Positions 24,433 to 32,600 are shown, counted from the first letter of the stretch. The stretch: DNA of 38,396 nucleotides from an uncultured Oscillospiraceae bacterium (GCA_944385765.1 CALWYL010000014.1:1-38396); one strand, 5' to 3'. Notes: generated by a model not told the origin, from the letters alone. Numbers and translations: made by a program.

Positions 24433-24765
24433 TCACTCCCAGGACTTCCACACATCCGGCTTATAGCCCACCGTGGCCTGGCGCCCGTTCCTCACCACGG
24501 GCGTGCGTATGTTGTCCGGGTACTCGAAGAGCCTCTCCAGCCTCTCGGCGTCCGACGGGAGATACCTTATTAGGTCGTAATCCGGGGCCTTGGGGTCTAT
24601 GAGTTCGTCGAGGCCCACCGCCGCGCGCACGCTCTCCAGCTCGCGCCGGCTCATGCCTATCCTCGGCAGGTCGATGAGCTGATATTTGATGCGCCGCTCC
24701 TTGAAATAGCGCTCTGCCTTCTTGGTGTCAAAGCACTTGGCGCGGCCGAATATCTGTATGTTCAT
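24433..24765 (-). CDS. ArsC/Spx-family thioredoxin-fold protein
   Basis: The 110-residue protein begins MNIQIFGRAKCFDTKKAERYFKERRI and has RTPVVRNGRQATVGYKPDVWKSW near its end, the pattern of the arsenate reductase-like (ArsC/Spx/YffB) family. Only one Cys occurs at the active-site position (Cys11), not the CxxC of Spx, so it is not a classic Spx. With no ars genes nearby, arsenate reduction is not implied; it may be a glutaredoxin-like enzyme. It overlaps the dipeptidase stop by four bases. Confidence 0.83.
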   Translation of the reverse strand: MNIQIFGRAKCFDTKKAERYFKERRIKYQLIDLPRIGMSRRELESVRAAVGLDELIDPKAPDYDLIRYLPSDAERLERLFEYPDNIRTPVVRNGRQATVGYKPDVWKSWE

Positions 24766-25664
24766 TCCGTCCTCCCCAATATGTCCAGGAGATTGTTGTA
24801 GAAGATGTCCCTCACGAGCTCCTCCCTGAATCCCCTGCGCAGAAGCTCCTCATAGAGCCTGCCCATGTCCTGCACCCCGCCTATGCCGCCGGGCAGCTCG
24901 TCGATGCCGTCGAAGTCGGCACCTATGAACACCGCCCGCTCCCCTCCCAGGGAGAGGAAATGCTCTATGTGCGCGCAGCAGGCGCTGATGTCCCTCCCCA
25001 GTCCCAGAAAGTCCGGACACAGATTTATGCCGGCCCCGCCGCCGGTGCGGGCGAGGGCGGTGAACTGCTCGTCGGTTAGATTGCGGGGGTAGTCGCCGCA
25101 GAGGGCGGCGGAGTCGGAATGGCTGGCTATCACCGGCTTTTGCGATATCCCGACCACGTCCCAGAACGCCCTCTCTGAGGCGTGCGAGAGGTCCACGGCC
25201 ACGCCGCAGTCCTGCGCCGCCCCCACAAAGGCCCTCCCGCGTTCGCTGAGCCCACCCTGTCCGTCCATCGCCGAGCCGCAGAGCTCATTGTCGCGGTTCC
25301 AGCACAGGTTCACCATCACCAGGCCGTCGCGCTCGCGGGCCTCTCTCAACCGGCTTGGGGAGCAGTCAAGCTGCTCCGCTCCCTCCACGGAGAGCAGCGC
25401 GGCCGTCAATCCATCGGCGTTCGCCTCGACCACCTCGGCGGCCGAGCGGCACAGACGCAGTCCCCACTCTTCACGGGCGGCCGAGCGCAGCAGCGCGGCC
25501 TTCTCCTCGTACCGGCCGCCCCAGACGGCAAACACCTGCGCCGAAGGCCCATACATGCGGAGCCTCTCGCAGTCCACATGGAAGCTGTTGCGGCTCAGGG
25601 AGCCGCCGCGCTCGAGCACGGCGGTCAGAGTGTCGCAGTGCGCGTCAAAGTAGGGTATGCTCAA
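24762..25664 (-). CDS. Membrane dipeptidase family protein (peptidase M19)
   Basis: The 300-residue product shows the dinuclear zinc site of renal-dipeptidase-like enzymes: FDAHCD at the N-terminus, Glu in LLSVEGAEQLD, His in VDLSHASERAFWD and His in VIASHSDSAALCGDYPRNL, then FIGADFDGID. I start it at TTG 25664 with GGGAGG 7 bases upstream, because the family begins at SIPYFDAHCD; a longer frame to 25736 adds an unrelated segment. No signal peptide, so despite the family name it is probably cytoplasmic. It may hydrolyse dipeptides, possibly from peptidoglycan. Confidence 0.9.
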   Translation of the reverse strand: MSIPYFDAHCDTLTAVLERGGSLSRNSFHVDCERLRMYGPSAQVFAVWGGRYEEKAALLRSAAREEWGLRLCRSAAEVVEANADGLTAALLSVEGAEQLDCSPSRLREARERDGLVMVNLCWNRDNELCGSAMDGQGGLSERGRAFVGAAQDCGVAVDLSHASERAFWDVVGISQKPVIASHSDSAALCGDYPRNLTDEQFTALARTGGGAGINLCPDFLGLGRDISACCAHIEHFLSLGGERAVFIGADFDGIDELPGGIGGVQDMGRLYEELLRRGFREELVRDIFYNNLLDILGRTE

Positions 25665-25690
25665 AAGCGGTCCTCCCACCCTATGTAGCT

Positions 25691-25712
25691 CCCCGCCCAC
25701 ACCTGGGCGGGG
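25691..25712 (-). other. Intercistronic hairpin between RNase J and dipeptidase genes
   Basis: CCCCGCCCA pairs with TGGGCGGGG around a four-base loop. There is no T-run on the minus strand, so it is unlikely to end transcription and may instead protect or be processed in the mRNA. Confidence 0.5.
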
Positions 25713-25732
25713 ATGGCGGAGCGCGGCGGCGC

Positions 25733-27388
25733 TCACACCTCGTTTATCACCGGCAGTATCATGGGGCTCCTGCGGGTGGCCTTGTACAGATAACCCGTCA
25801 GGTTGCTCCTTATCTTGTTTTTTATGCCCTGATAGTCGTAGACCCTCTGATGGCGGCAGCTGGACAGGCTCTCGTTGACAACCCGTTTCATCTCATCTAT
25901 CAGGTCGTCGGCCTCCTTCTCATAGACGAAGCCCCTGGTGGTTATATCCGGCCCGGCCACCAGCGAGCGGTCCTCGCTGGAGAGCGCGATGGCCACCACT
26001 ATCACGCCGTCCTCTGCCAGGTGCTTGCGGTCGCGCAGCACCACGCTGCCCACGTCGCCGACGCCGCTGCCGTCCACAAAGACGCGCCCGTTGGGCACCC
26101 CCTCGCCCAGCTTTATCGACTTGCGGCTGAGCTCTATCACCGAGCCGTTCTCCGCAATCACCACGTTGTTCGTCTCCACGCCCATCATATGCGCCAGTTC
26201 CCTGTGTTTGCAGAGCATGCGGTACTCCCCGTGTATGGGGATGAAGAAGCGCGGCTTGGTCAGCGCGAGAATCATCTTCTGCTCCTCCTGGCAGGCGTGC
26301 CCGGAGACATGCAGCCCCATGCGCCGGTCATATATGACCTCGGCGCCCTTGTGGAAGAGCTCGTCTATCACCCGCGAAATGGTGATTTCATTGCCCGGTA
26401 TGGCGGAGGCGGATATTATCACCCTGTCCCCCGCGTCGATGTTCACGTGCTTGTGCTCGTTGAAAGCCATGCGGTAGAGGGCGGACATGTTCTCCCCCTG
26501 GCTTCCGGTGGAGATGATGACCGTCCTGTCGCGCGGCTGGCCCTTTATCTGGTTGATATCCATCAGCACGCCCTCGGGCACGTCCAGATATCCCAGTGTC
26601 ATGGCCACCTTCATCATGTTTTCCATGCTGCGCCCGGTGACGGCCACCTTGCGCTTATACTTGGCCGCGCTGTTGACTATCTGCTGCATCCTCTGCACGT
26701 TCGAGGCGAATGTGGTGACTATTATGCGCTTGTCGCAGCCGTTGAACAGCTCATCAAACTTGGCGGCCACCATGCGCTCCGAGTCCGAATACCCCGGCCG
26801 CTCCACGTTGGTGGAGTCCGAGAGCAGCGCCAGCACGCCCTGCTTGCCCAGCTGCCCCAGGCGCACCAGGTCTATCATCTCGCCCTGTATGGGCGTCAAA
26901 TCGATTTTGAAGTCGCCCATGTGCACCACGGTGCCGATGGGCGTCCTGATGGCCAGGGCCACGGAATCCGCTATGGAGTGGTTCACATGTATGAACTCTA
27001 TCTCAAAGCAGCCCAGGCGGAACTTGTCGCCCGCCTTTTTGGTGAATATCTGCGTGTTGTACAGAAGGTCGAACTCCTCGAGTTTGAGCTCGATTATACC
27101 GGCCGTAAGCTCGGTGGCATAGATGGGTATGTCGAGCTCGCGCAGCACATAGGGTATGGCCCCGATGTGGTCCTCGTGCCCGTGGGTTATCACCATGCCC
27201 CTTATGCGGTCGCGGTTCTGGCGCAGATAGGTTATGTCCGGTATCACCACATCGACCCCGTAGAGTTCCTCGTCCGGGAAGCCCAGCCCGCAGTCGACAA
27301 TGACGATATCCTGCCCGTATTCGTAGACAGTGAGGTTCTTACCTATCTCCCCCAGTCCGCCGAGCGGGATGATTTTCAGTTTTGCCAT
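25733..27388 (-). CDS. rnj: Ribonuclease J
   Basis: This 551-residue metallo-beta-lactamase/beta-CASP nuclease has the HGHEDHIGA zinc motif (near residue 74), VVHMGDFKID, LLSDSTNVERPGYSDSE and, in the C-terminal part, FIPIHGEYRML and VSGHACQEE. RNase J gives both 5'-3' exonuclease and endonuclease activity in Firmicutes mRNA and rRNA processing. Length matches family members (about 555). GGAG precedes the ATG. A TATAAT box (27442-27437) within a CGGTTAT/ATAACCG dyad lies upstream, with a weak -35. Confidence 0.95.
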   Translation of the reverse strand: MAKLKIIPLGGLGEIGKNLTVYEYGQDIVIVDCGLGFPDEELYGVDVVIPDITYLRQNRDRIRGMVITHGHEDHIGAIPYVLRELDIPIYATELTAGIIELKLEEFDLLYNTQIFTKKAGDKFRLGCFEIEFIHVNHSIADSVALAIRTPIGTVVHMGDFKIDLTPIQGEMIDLVRLGQLGKQGVLALLSDSTNVERPGYSDSERMVAAKFDELFNGCDKRIIVTTFASNVQRMQQIVNSAAKYKRKVAVTGRSMENMMKVAMTLGYLDVPEGVLMDINQIKGQPRDRTVIISTGSQGENMSALYRMAFNEHKHVNIDAGDRVIISASAIPGNEITISRVIDELFHKGAEVIYDRRMGLHVSGHACQEEQKMILALTKPRFFIPIHGEYRMLCKHRELAHMMGVETNNVVIAENGSVIELSRKSIKLGEGVPNGRVFVDGSGVGDVGSVVLRDRKHLAEDGVIVVAIALSSEDRSLVAGPDITTRGFVYEKEADDLIDEMKRVVNESLSSCRHQRVYDYQGIKNKIRSNLTGYLYKATRRSPMILPVINEV

Positions 27389-27436
27389 ATAGTAACTCCT
27401 TATCTTTTATATTCTTATGTACCACGGTTATCCAGC

Positions 27437-27442
27437 ATTATA
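27437..27442 (-). promoter_or_regulatory. Likely -10 of the RNase J gene inside a dyad
   Basis: TATAAT on the minus strand, embedded in CGGTTAT-N8-ATAACCG (27425-27446). The -35 at 17 bp (GCATAT) is poor, so this promoter is tentative. Confidence 0.35.
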
Positions 27443-27465
27443 ACCGCTGAGGACGAAAAATATGC

Positions 27466-28065
27466 CTACATCTCCACGCGCCCCTCCAGAGCGCGGCTGA
27501 GAGTGGCGTCGTCGGCGAATTCCAGGTTGGAGCCGACAGGTATGCCGTAAGCCAGGCGGGTGACCTTCACGCCGAAGGGCTTGAGCAGCCTCGAGATATA
27601 CATCGCCGTGGTCTCTCCCTCCGTGTCCGGGTTGAGGGCCATGATTACCTCCTCCACCCCTCCGGCGGCCACGCGGGAGACCAGCTCGGAGATGCGCAGG
27701 TCGTCCGGCCCCACGTGGTTCATGGGCGAGAGCACGCCGTGCAGCACATGGTACACGCCGCCGTACTCCCGGCCGCGCTCTATGGACACCACGTCGCGTG
27801 GCTCCGCCACCACGCAGATTATGCCCTTTTCGCGCTTGTCGGAGGCGCAGATGGGGCATATATCGGCGTCGGTCAGATTCTGGCACACTGAGCAGCAGCG
27901 CACGCTGCCCCGCGCATCAAGTATGGCGGCGGCAAAGCTCTCCGCCTCCCCCTCCGGGAGCGAGAGCACAAAAAAGGCCAGACGCTGCGCGCTCTTGCGC
28001 CCAATGCCGGGGAGCATGGCGAACTTCTCTATCAGAGTCTCAAGGGCTGCCGGGAAAAAAGACAT
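27466..28065 (-). CDS. recR: Recombination protein RecR
   Basis: The 199-residue protein has the helix-hairpin-helix MLPGIGRKSAQRLAF, the four-Cys zinc finger CCSVCQN...CPICAS, the Toprim domain (ICVVAEPRDVVSIE, VIMALNPDTEGETTAMYI) and the C-terminal Walker-like end. It works with RecF/RecO in single-strand gap repair. It follows rpe by 11 bases, so the two are probably co-transcribed; the usual dnaX-ybaB-recR grouping is not seen here. Confidence 0.96.
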   Translation of the reverse strand: MSFFPAALETLIEKFAMLPGIGRKSAQRLAFFVLSLPEGEAESFAAAILDARGSVRCCSVCQNLTDADICPICASDKREKGIICVVAEPRDVVSIERGREYGGVYHVLHGVLSPMNHVGPDDLRISELVSRVAAGGVEEVIMALNPDTEGETTAMYISRLLKPFGVKVTRLAYGIPVGSNLEFADDATLSRALEGRVEM

Positions 28066-28076
28066 GTCAGATTACC

Positions 28077-28757
28077 TCAAACGTCGTAATTGGGCCTCAC
28101 CGCCGAGGCCATGCGCAGCGCCTCCACCGCGGCGGACCTGTCCGCCCGGCCAAAGACGGCGCTGCCTGCCACCAGGACATTCGCCCCGGCGTCCACTACC
28201 AGCGGCGCGGTATTGGGGTCTATGCCGCCGTCAACCTCCAGGTCGCAGCCGGGATTCATCTGGTCCAGCAGCGCCCTCAGGCCGCGTATTTTGGGCAGCT
28301 GGTCTGCCATGAAGCTCTGGCCCCCAAAACCCGGCTCCACCGTCATCACCAGGGCCATGTCCAGCTTGTCGGCGTAAGGCAACAGCACGGAGGCCGGGGT
28401 CCTGGGCTTGACGGCCAGCGCCACCTTCTTGCCACGGCCCTTGACCTCGTCTATCGCCGCGAGCAGGTCCTGCGGCTCGTCCGCCTCCACGTGGAAGCAC
28501 ACGAGGTCTGCGCCCGCATCACAGAAAGCTCCTACATACCTGTGCGGCCTGTCAATCATGAGGTGCACGTCGAGGAACATGTCCGTCTCCCCGCGCAGCG
28601 ATTTCACCACAGGTATCCCAATGGAGATATTGGGCACAAACAGCCCGTCCATCACGTCAACATGCACATAGTCGGCACCGGCCGCCCTTATCTCGGCCAC
28701 CTCGGCGGCCAGCTTACCGAAATCCGCCGACAATATGGACGGAGCTATCTTTATCAT
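28077..28757 (-). CDS. rpe: Ribulose-phosphate 3-epimerase
   Basis: This 226-residue TIM-barrel enzyme interconverts ribulose-5-phosphate and xylulose-5-phosphate. Signatures are MIKIAPSILSADFGKL, VHVDVMDGLFVPNISIG, DVHLMIDRPHRYV, VMTVEPGFGGQSFM and the C-terminal phosphate site LEVDGGIDPNTAPLVVDAGANVLVAGSAVFG. The ATG at 28757 (GGGAGG upstream) starts exactly at the family N-terminus; the longer frame is not needed. Confidence 0.96.
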   Translation of the reverse strand: MIKIAPSILSADFGKLAAEVAEIRAAGADYVHVDVMDGLFVPNISIGIPVVKSLRGETDMFLDVHLMIDRPHRYVGAFCDAGADLVCFHVEADEPQDLLAAIDEVKGRGKKVALAVKPRTPASVLLPYADKLDMALVMTVEPGFGGQSFMADQLPKIRGLRALLDQMNPGCDLEVDGGIDPNTAPLVVDAGANVLVAGSAVFGRADRSAAVEALRMASAVRPNYDV

Positions 28758-28782
28758 ACTCTCTTGCCCTCCCGCTTCATCA

Positions 28783-28828
28783 CCCGGCACATGCTGTCCG
28801 TATGCAGACAGGCCCTGGATACGCCGGG
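28783..28828 (-). promoter_or_regulatory. Nested stem-loop in the rpe leader
   Basis: CCCGGC (28783-28788) can pair with GCCGGG (28823-28828) and, inside, CTGTC (28794-28798) with GACAG (28807-28811). It lies between the rpe promoter and the ATG. I recognise no known riboswitch in it. Confidence 0.4.
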
Positions 28829-28839
28829 CTAATCAGTTA

Positions 28840-28868
28840 ATTATACATCCGTATTCCTTTTCATGCAA
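28840..28868 (-). promoter_or_regulatory. rpe-recR promoter
   Basis: On the minus strand TTGCAT (28868-28863), 17 bp, TATAAT (28845-28840), a good housekeeping promoter. Confidence 0.75.
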
Positions 28869-28883
28869 CAGTTTTAGTTTTTC

Positions 28884-28912
28884 TTGACGCACTATATTTT
28901 TAGATATAAAAT
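28884..28912 (+). promoter_or_regulatory. Promoter of the xpaC-telA operon
   Basis: TTGACG (28884-28889), 17 bp, TAAAAT (28907-28912), followed by AGGAGG at 28938-28943 before the TTG start. It is divergent from the rpe promoter. Confidence 0.78.
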
Positions 28913-28951
28913 ACCTGTAGCCTGTGAGTCCGTTGACAGGAGGTAAGGGCC

Positions 28952-29689
28952 TTGAAACGCAGAAGAAGCGGCTCAGCCGCCCCCATATTTGCATTTGCCG
29001 CCGCGTGGATAGTCTGCGCGATAATATTCCCGCTCTATGAGCTCGTCTGGCTCATAGCCGCCCTGGCCGTCTCTCTGGGAGCGGCCATCGCCACCGCCTC
29101 CGTGGTCGGCCGCCGCCCCGCTGCGCGGGAGGAAGCGCGGGAGCGCCAGCCGGAGGAGGCCTCCCCCAGGGCGGAGGAGCCCGCGCAGACCTATTCCCCC
29201 GAGGTGAAGAAGATAATTGACGACGGCAAGCTGGCCATGCGGGAGATGGGCCGCCTCTACTCCTCAATTAAAAACCCCGATGTGCGCAAAAAGATAAATG
29301 AGATTATGCGCATTTCGGACAAAATAGTCCAGGACGCCGTGCAGGACGAGTCAGACGTCCCCCAGATAAGAAAGTTCCTCGATTTTTATCTCCCCACGAC
29401 CATCAAGCTGCTCAACGCCTATGACCGCATGAGCGACCAGGGCATCTCCGGCGAGAACCTCTCCAAATCCATGAGGAGCATAGAGGAGATGCTGGACACC
29501 GCCATCGAGGCCTACAAGAGGCAGCTCGACTCCCTCTTTGAGAACCAGGCCCTGGACATCGAGACAGACATCAGCGTGATGAACCAGATGCTGGCCCGCG
29601 AGGGCCTCTCCGGCGACGGAGCGTTCGACGATCTCATAACCCGCGCCGCCAGGGCGCAGTCCGGCTCCGGCGGAGCGGATAACGAATAA
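28952..29689 (+). CDS. xpaC: XpaC-family protein
   Basis: The 245-residue product starts at TTG after AGGAGG. Two N-terminal hydrophobic helices (about 10-27 and 31-50) are followed by a charged linker and a helical domain with SPEVKKIIDDGKLAMREMGRLYSSIKNPDVRKKINEIMRISDKIVQ and FLDFYLPTTIKLLNAYDRM. This matches the XpaC (5-bromo-4-chloroindolyl phosphate hydrolysis) family; the enzyme name is historical and the function is unsettled. As in Bacillus (xpaC-yaaN), it is directly followed by a TelA gene. It is predicted to be membrane-anchored with a cytoplasmic helical domain. Confidence 0.88.
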   Translation: MKRRRSGSAAPIFAFAAAWIVCAIIFPLYELVWLIAALAVSLGAAIATASVVGRRPAAREEARERQPEEASPRAEEPAQTYSPEVKKIIDDGKLAMREMGRLYSSIKNPDVRKKINEIMRISDKIVQDAVQDESDVPQIRKFLDFYLPTTIKLLNAYDRMSDQGISGENLSKSMRSIEEMLDTAIEAYKRQLDSLFENQALDIETDISVMNQMLAREGLSGDGAFDDLITRAARAQSGSGGADNE

Positions 29690-29707
29690 GAAAGGATGCA
29701 CCACCCG

Positions 29708-30883
29708 ATGGACGAAAGCAAAGAATTCATCCCCTCCCTCACCCTCGACCCCAATGCCGCCCAGACGGCGGCAGCTCCCGCCATTGAGGAGCCGGCGGCT
29801 CCGGAGGCGACCGCCGGAAAGAAGGAGGAGCCCCCCGCAGAAAAACTGGACTTCGACCGCCTCTCCCCCGCCGAGCAGGCCGCCGTGCGCGAGTTCGCCC
29901 GGCAGATAGACGTCACCAACGCCGAACAGATACTCAACTACGGCTCCGCCGCCCAAAAGAACGTGGCCGACTTCTCCGACGCCGCCCTGGGGAAGGTGCG
30001 CACCAAGGACATGGGCGAGATTGGCCAGGAACTCTCCGACCTGGTGGTCGAGCTCCAGGGCCTGGATTTCGACGAGGGCGAGGAGAAGAAGGGCTTCTTC
30101 GGCCTCTTTAAAAAGACCAGGCAGAACATCGCCTCCCTCAAGGCCCAGTACGACAAGGCGGAGACCAATGTGGACAAGATAACCGCCGAGCTGGAAAAGC
30201 ACGAGGTCACGCTCATGAAGGACATCGCCATGATGGACAAGCTCTATGAGAAGAACCAGCAGTATTACAAGGAGCTCACCATGTACATCGTGGCCGGCAA
30301 GCTGCGCTGCGAGGAACTGCGCGCCAAGGACCTGCCCGAGCTGCAGCGCAAGGCACGTGAGAGCGGCCTGGCCGAGGACGCCCAGGCGGCTAATGACTTT
30401 GCCAACATGATAGGCCGTTTCGAGAAGAAAATACACGACCTGGAGCTCACGCGCATGATTTCCGTGCAAATGTCCCCCCAGATACGCATGATACAGTCCA
30501 ACGACGCCGTCATGTCGGAGAAGATACGCAGCTCCATCGTCAACACCATCCCCCTCTGGAAGAGCCAGATGGTGCTGGCCCTCACGCTGCACCACTCCCA
30601 GCAGGCCATGGAGGCCCAGCGCGAGGTGAACGACGTCACCAACGCCCTGCTCCGCGCCAACGCCGAAAAGCTGCACCAGGGCAGCGTGGACATCGCCCGC
30701 GAGGCCGAGCGCGGCATAGTGGATATAGAAACTCTGCAAAAAACCAACCAGGAGCTCATTGCCACACTGGAGGAGGTGCGCCAGATTCAGGCCGACGGGG
30801 CCCAGAAGCGCGCTGCCGCCGAGGTGGAGCTGGGGCGCATCGAGGGCGAACTGAAGCAGAAGCTCCTGGAGCTGAGAGGTTGA
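29708..30883 (+). CDS. telA: TelA-family toxic anion resistance protein
   Basis: The 391-residue protein has an Ala/Pro-rich acidic start and then the TelA body: FARQIDVTNAEQILNYGSAAQKNVADFSD, GFFGLFKKTRQNIASLKAQYDKAETNVDKI, EKHEVTLMKDIAMMDKLYEKNQQYYKELTMYI and NTIPLWKSQMVLALTLHHSQQAMEAQ. Much of it is predicted coiled coil. The family is linked to tellurite and cell-envelope stress, but its mechanism is unknown. An in-frame ATG at 29696 overlaps the purine-rich ribosome site, so I use the ATG at 29708. It follows xpaC by 18 bases. Confidence 0.9.
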   Translation: MDESKEFIPSLTLDPNAAQTAAAPAIEEPAAPEATAGKKEEPPAEKLDFDRLSPAEQAAVREFARQIDVTNAEQILNYGSAAQKNVADFSDAALGKVRTKDMGEIGQELSDLVVELQGLDFDEGEEKKGFFGLFKKTRQNIASLKAQYDKAETNVDKITAELEKHEVTLMKDIAMMDKLYEKNQQYYKELTMYIVAGKLRCEELRAKDLPELQRKARESGLAEDAQAANDFANMIGRFEKKIHDLELTRMISVQMSPQIRMIQSNDAVMSEKIRSSIVNTIPLWKSQMVLALTLHHSQQAMEAQREVNDVTNALLRANAEKLHQGSVDIAREAERGIVDIETLQKTNQELIATLEEVRQIQADGAQKRAAAEVELGRIEGELKQKLLELRG

Positions 30884-30886
30884 GAT

Positions 30887-31435
30887 ATGGGATTTCTCAA
30901 GTCAAAATCGGGGGCCGTTGTGCTGGCGGCTCTGGTGGTCGTGGGCTCCACCCTCCTAAACACCCGGGTCAAGCTAGGCGCGGCGGTGGATGAGGTGGAG
31001 GACCTCTTCTTCACCGACCGCGACGGCGAGAAGTGCATCTACTCCCGCCTGGAGGAGAAGCTCTCGGCCTCCAACGGCTATGCCGCCGTCCTGGCCAGCT
31101 ATGACGAGGAGGCAGCCGACACGCTCTACTACGAGCGCGACTCCCTGCTCTGGGCCTGCGAGGATGACGACATAGACTACATGGCCTGGTGCAATGCCGA
31201 GCTGGACAAGGCGTTCGGCGACGCCGAGCGCGCCATGGCCGCCTGTGAACTCAGCGAGAGCGACCGCGAGGACGCCGAATACTACGCCGAGATTTACAAC
31301 GGCGCGCAGAAGATGATAGCGGAGAACAGCTACAACAGCAGCGTCACCTCCTTCAACCGCTCCGTCTACGACACCTTCCCCACCGAGATACTGGCCGCCT
31401 TTGCCGGCGTCAACGCGCCGGAGCGCTTCAGCTGA
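30887..31435 (+). CDS. LemA-like membrane-anchored protein, divergent
   Basis: The 182-residue product has one N-terminal hydrophobic helix (about 10-24) ending in NTRVKLG, then a helical domain, and closes with NSYNSSVTSFNRSVYDTFPTEILAAFAGVNAPERFS. That ending matches the LemA signature (Y N..V..FN.....FP...LA...GF....F). The middle is unusually acidic and lacks much of the standard LemA core, so it is a divergent member. LemA genes are commonly next to TPM-domain genes, as here. Function unknown. It starts three bases after telA. Confidence 0.78.
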   Translation: MGFLKSKSGAVVLAALVVVGSTLLNTRVKLGAAVDEVEDLFFTDRDGEKCIYSRLEEKLSASNGYAAVLASYDEEAADTLYYERDSLLWACEDDDIDYMAWCNAELDKAFGDAERAMAACELSESDREDAEYYAEIYNGAQKMIAENSYNSSVTSFNRSVYDTFPTEILAAFAGVNAPERFS

Positions 31436-31448
31436 CAGGTAAGAGAAT

Positions 31449-32504
31449 ATGAAAAAACGCATTTTTTCCCTGGGGCTCGTCTGCCTCATCTGCGCCGCTC
31501 TGTGCCTCCCCGGCCTGGCGGCCGACATCCCGCCGGCCGGCACGGGAGACGACTTCTACGTCCACGACGAGGCCGGCACCCTGTCCAATGCCACCCGCGA
31601 GCTGATACTGGAGGCCAACGGCCCTCTGGAGCAGTACTGCTCAGGCGCCCAGCTGGTCGTCGTCACCATAAACTACCTGCCGGAGGGCTACGACAGCGAG
31701 CAGTACGCCAATTTGCTCTTCCGCTCCTGGGGCGTCGGCAGCGACAGCGAGAACAACGGCATGCTGCTGCTGCACGTCGTGCGCGAGGACCGCGGCTGGC
31801 TCGTGCAGGGCTCCGGCATAGAGAGCCGCTTCAGCACCGACGACATAAACGCCCTCCTGGACGAGTACTTCTGGCCCTATTCCGACTCCGGGGAATACGA
31901 CACGGCCGTCGCCACCCTGGTCCCCCGGCTGATAGACGTCTACGCCGAGCTCTATGGCACCGACCAGCTCTACGGAGGCACCGGAACGGCCCAGGGCCCC
32001 TCGTCCCAGGGCGGCTACGGGGACGGCTATTACGACGGCTACTATGACACCGGACGCAGGGGCGGTTCCGTATTCACCTCTGTGCTCACAGTGTTCGCCT
32101 TTATTTTCCTCATAGCGGTGCTGGCCGGCTCCTTCGGCGGGCGGCGCTACTACAGGTCGCACGGCGTCTGGCCCGCCTTTTTCTTCTGCGGCGGTCCCAG
32201 AGGGCCCAGAGGCCCGCGCCCACCCCACGGCCCCGGCGGGCCGCGCCCGCCGCGCGGCGGTTTCCGCCCGCCACCGGGGGGATTCGGCGGCGGTTTCCGC
32301 GGAGGCGGGGGCTTCCGCGGCGGCGGCTTTGGGGGAGGCGGGCGCCCCTCCGGAGGCGGCGGCGGACGCCGCTGCGAGCTCAGATACAGGCAGCTTCCGG
32401 CCGGTACCCGGCCGGAAGCTTTTTTTACCCGCCACACAGAGATTTTACACCTCCGGGCGAGCGCATTTGATGTTCGCGGCATATACTGTCCACAGAACAT
32501 CTAA
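31449..32504 (+). CDS. TPM-domain (YgcG-like) membrane protein with Gly/Pro-rich tail
   Basis: The 351-residue frame has a signal peptide (to about residue 25, CLPGLAAD), an extracytoplasmic TPM domain (about 36-180: FYVHDEAGTLSNATRELILEANGPLEQ, NNGMLLLHVVREDRGWLVQGSGIE), a Tyr/Gly linker, one membrane helix (SVFTSVLTVFAFIFLIAVLAGSF) and a Pro/Arg/Gly-rich tail to residue 314. The last 37 residues lie at and beyond a canonical intrinsic terminator (32392-32426) and look unlike the rest. No stop codon exists in any of the three frames between the tail and that terminator. The true end is therefore doubtful: a lost stop, a sequence error or a nonstop message. Confidence 0.8.
   Translation: MKKRIFSLGLVCLICAALCLPGLAADIPPAGTGDDFYVHDEAGTLSNATRELILEANGPLEQYCSGAQLVVVTINYLPEGYDSEQYANLLFRSWGVGSDSENNGMLLLHVVREDRGWLVQGSGIESRFSTDDINALLDEYFWPYSDSGEYDTAVATLVPRLIDVYAELYGTDQLYGGTGTAQGPSSQGGYGDGYYDGYYDTGRRGGSVFTSVLTVFAFIFLIAVLAGSFGGRRYYRSHGVWPAFFFCGGPRGPRGPRPPHGPGGPRPPRGGFRPPPGGFGGGFRGGGGFRGGGFGGGGRPSGGGGGRRCELRYRQLPAGTRPEAFFTRHTEILHLRASAFDVRGIYCPQNI
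32392..32426 (+). terminator. Canonical intrinsic terminator inside the end of the TPM reading frame
   Basis: A perfect 13-bp GC-rich stem (32392-32404 with 32408-32420), a 3-base loop and seven T (32420-32426). It lies 76 bases before the stop codon of the frame, an odd position. Confidence 0.92.
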
Positions 32505-32516
32505 GGAGGCGAAGAT

Positions 32517-32579
32517 ATGAGTCACGACGTTGACGACCTCATCTTCGGCGGCGCTGACACCGAAGCGAGCGAGAGATAA
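32517..32579 (+). CDS. Possible 20-residue peptide
   Basis: ATG at 32517 is preceded at 7 bases by AAGGAGG, as good as any ribosome site here, and reads MSHDVDDLIFGGADTEASER before TAA. It is acidic with no membrane segment. The TAA of the TPM frame overlaps its ribosome site. A TATACT at 32482-32487 lacks a -35, so expression is uncertain. A short hairpin with TCTTTTT follows. No function can be given; it may be chance or the start of a lost gene. Confidence 0.35.
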   Translation: MSHDVDDLIFGGADTEASER

Positions 32580-32600
32580 CCACCACGAGGAGCGCGCCTG

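Noticed and set aside
24433-24765. Spx global regulator
   Set aside because: The CxxC redox switch is absent; only a single Cys at the active-site position, so a general ArsC-like call is safer.
25355-27550. 731-codon plus-strand open frame
   Set aside because: It is antisense to RNase J and the dipeptidase, whose motifs are intact. The translation is low-complexity His/Arg/Val-rich, as expected from GC-rich third-position bias.
29351-30739. 462-codon minus-strand open frame
   Set aside because: Antisense to telA; repetitive Gly/Leu/Val composition.
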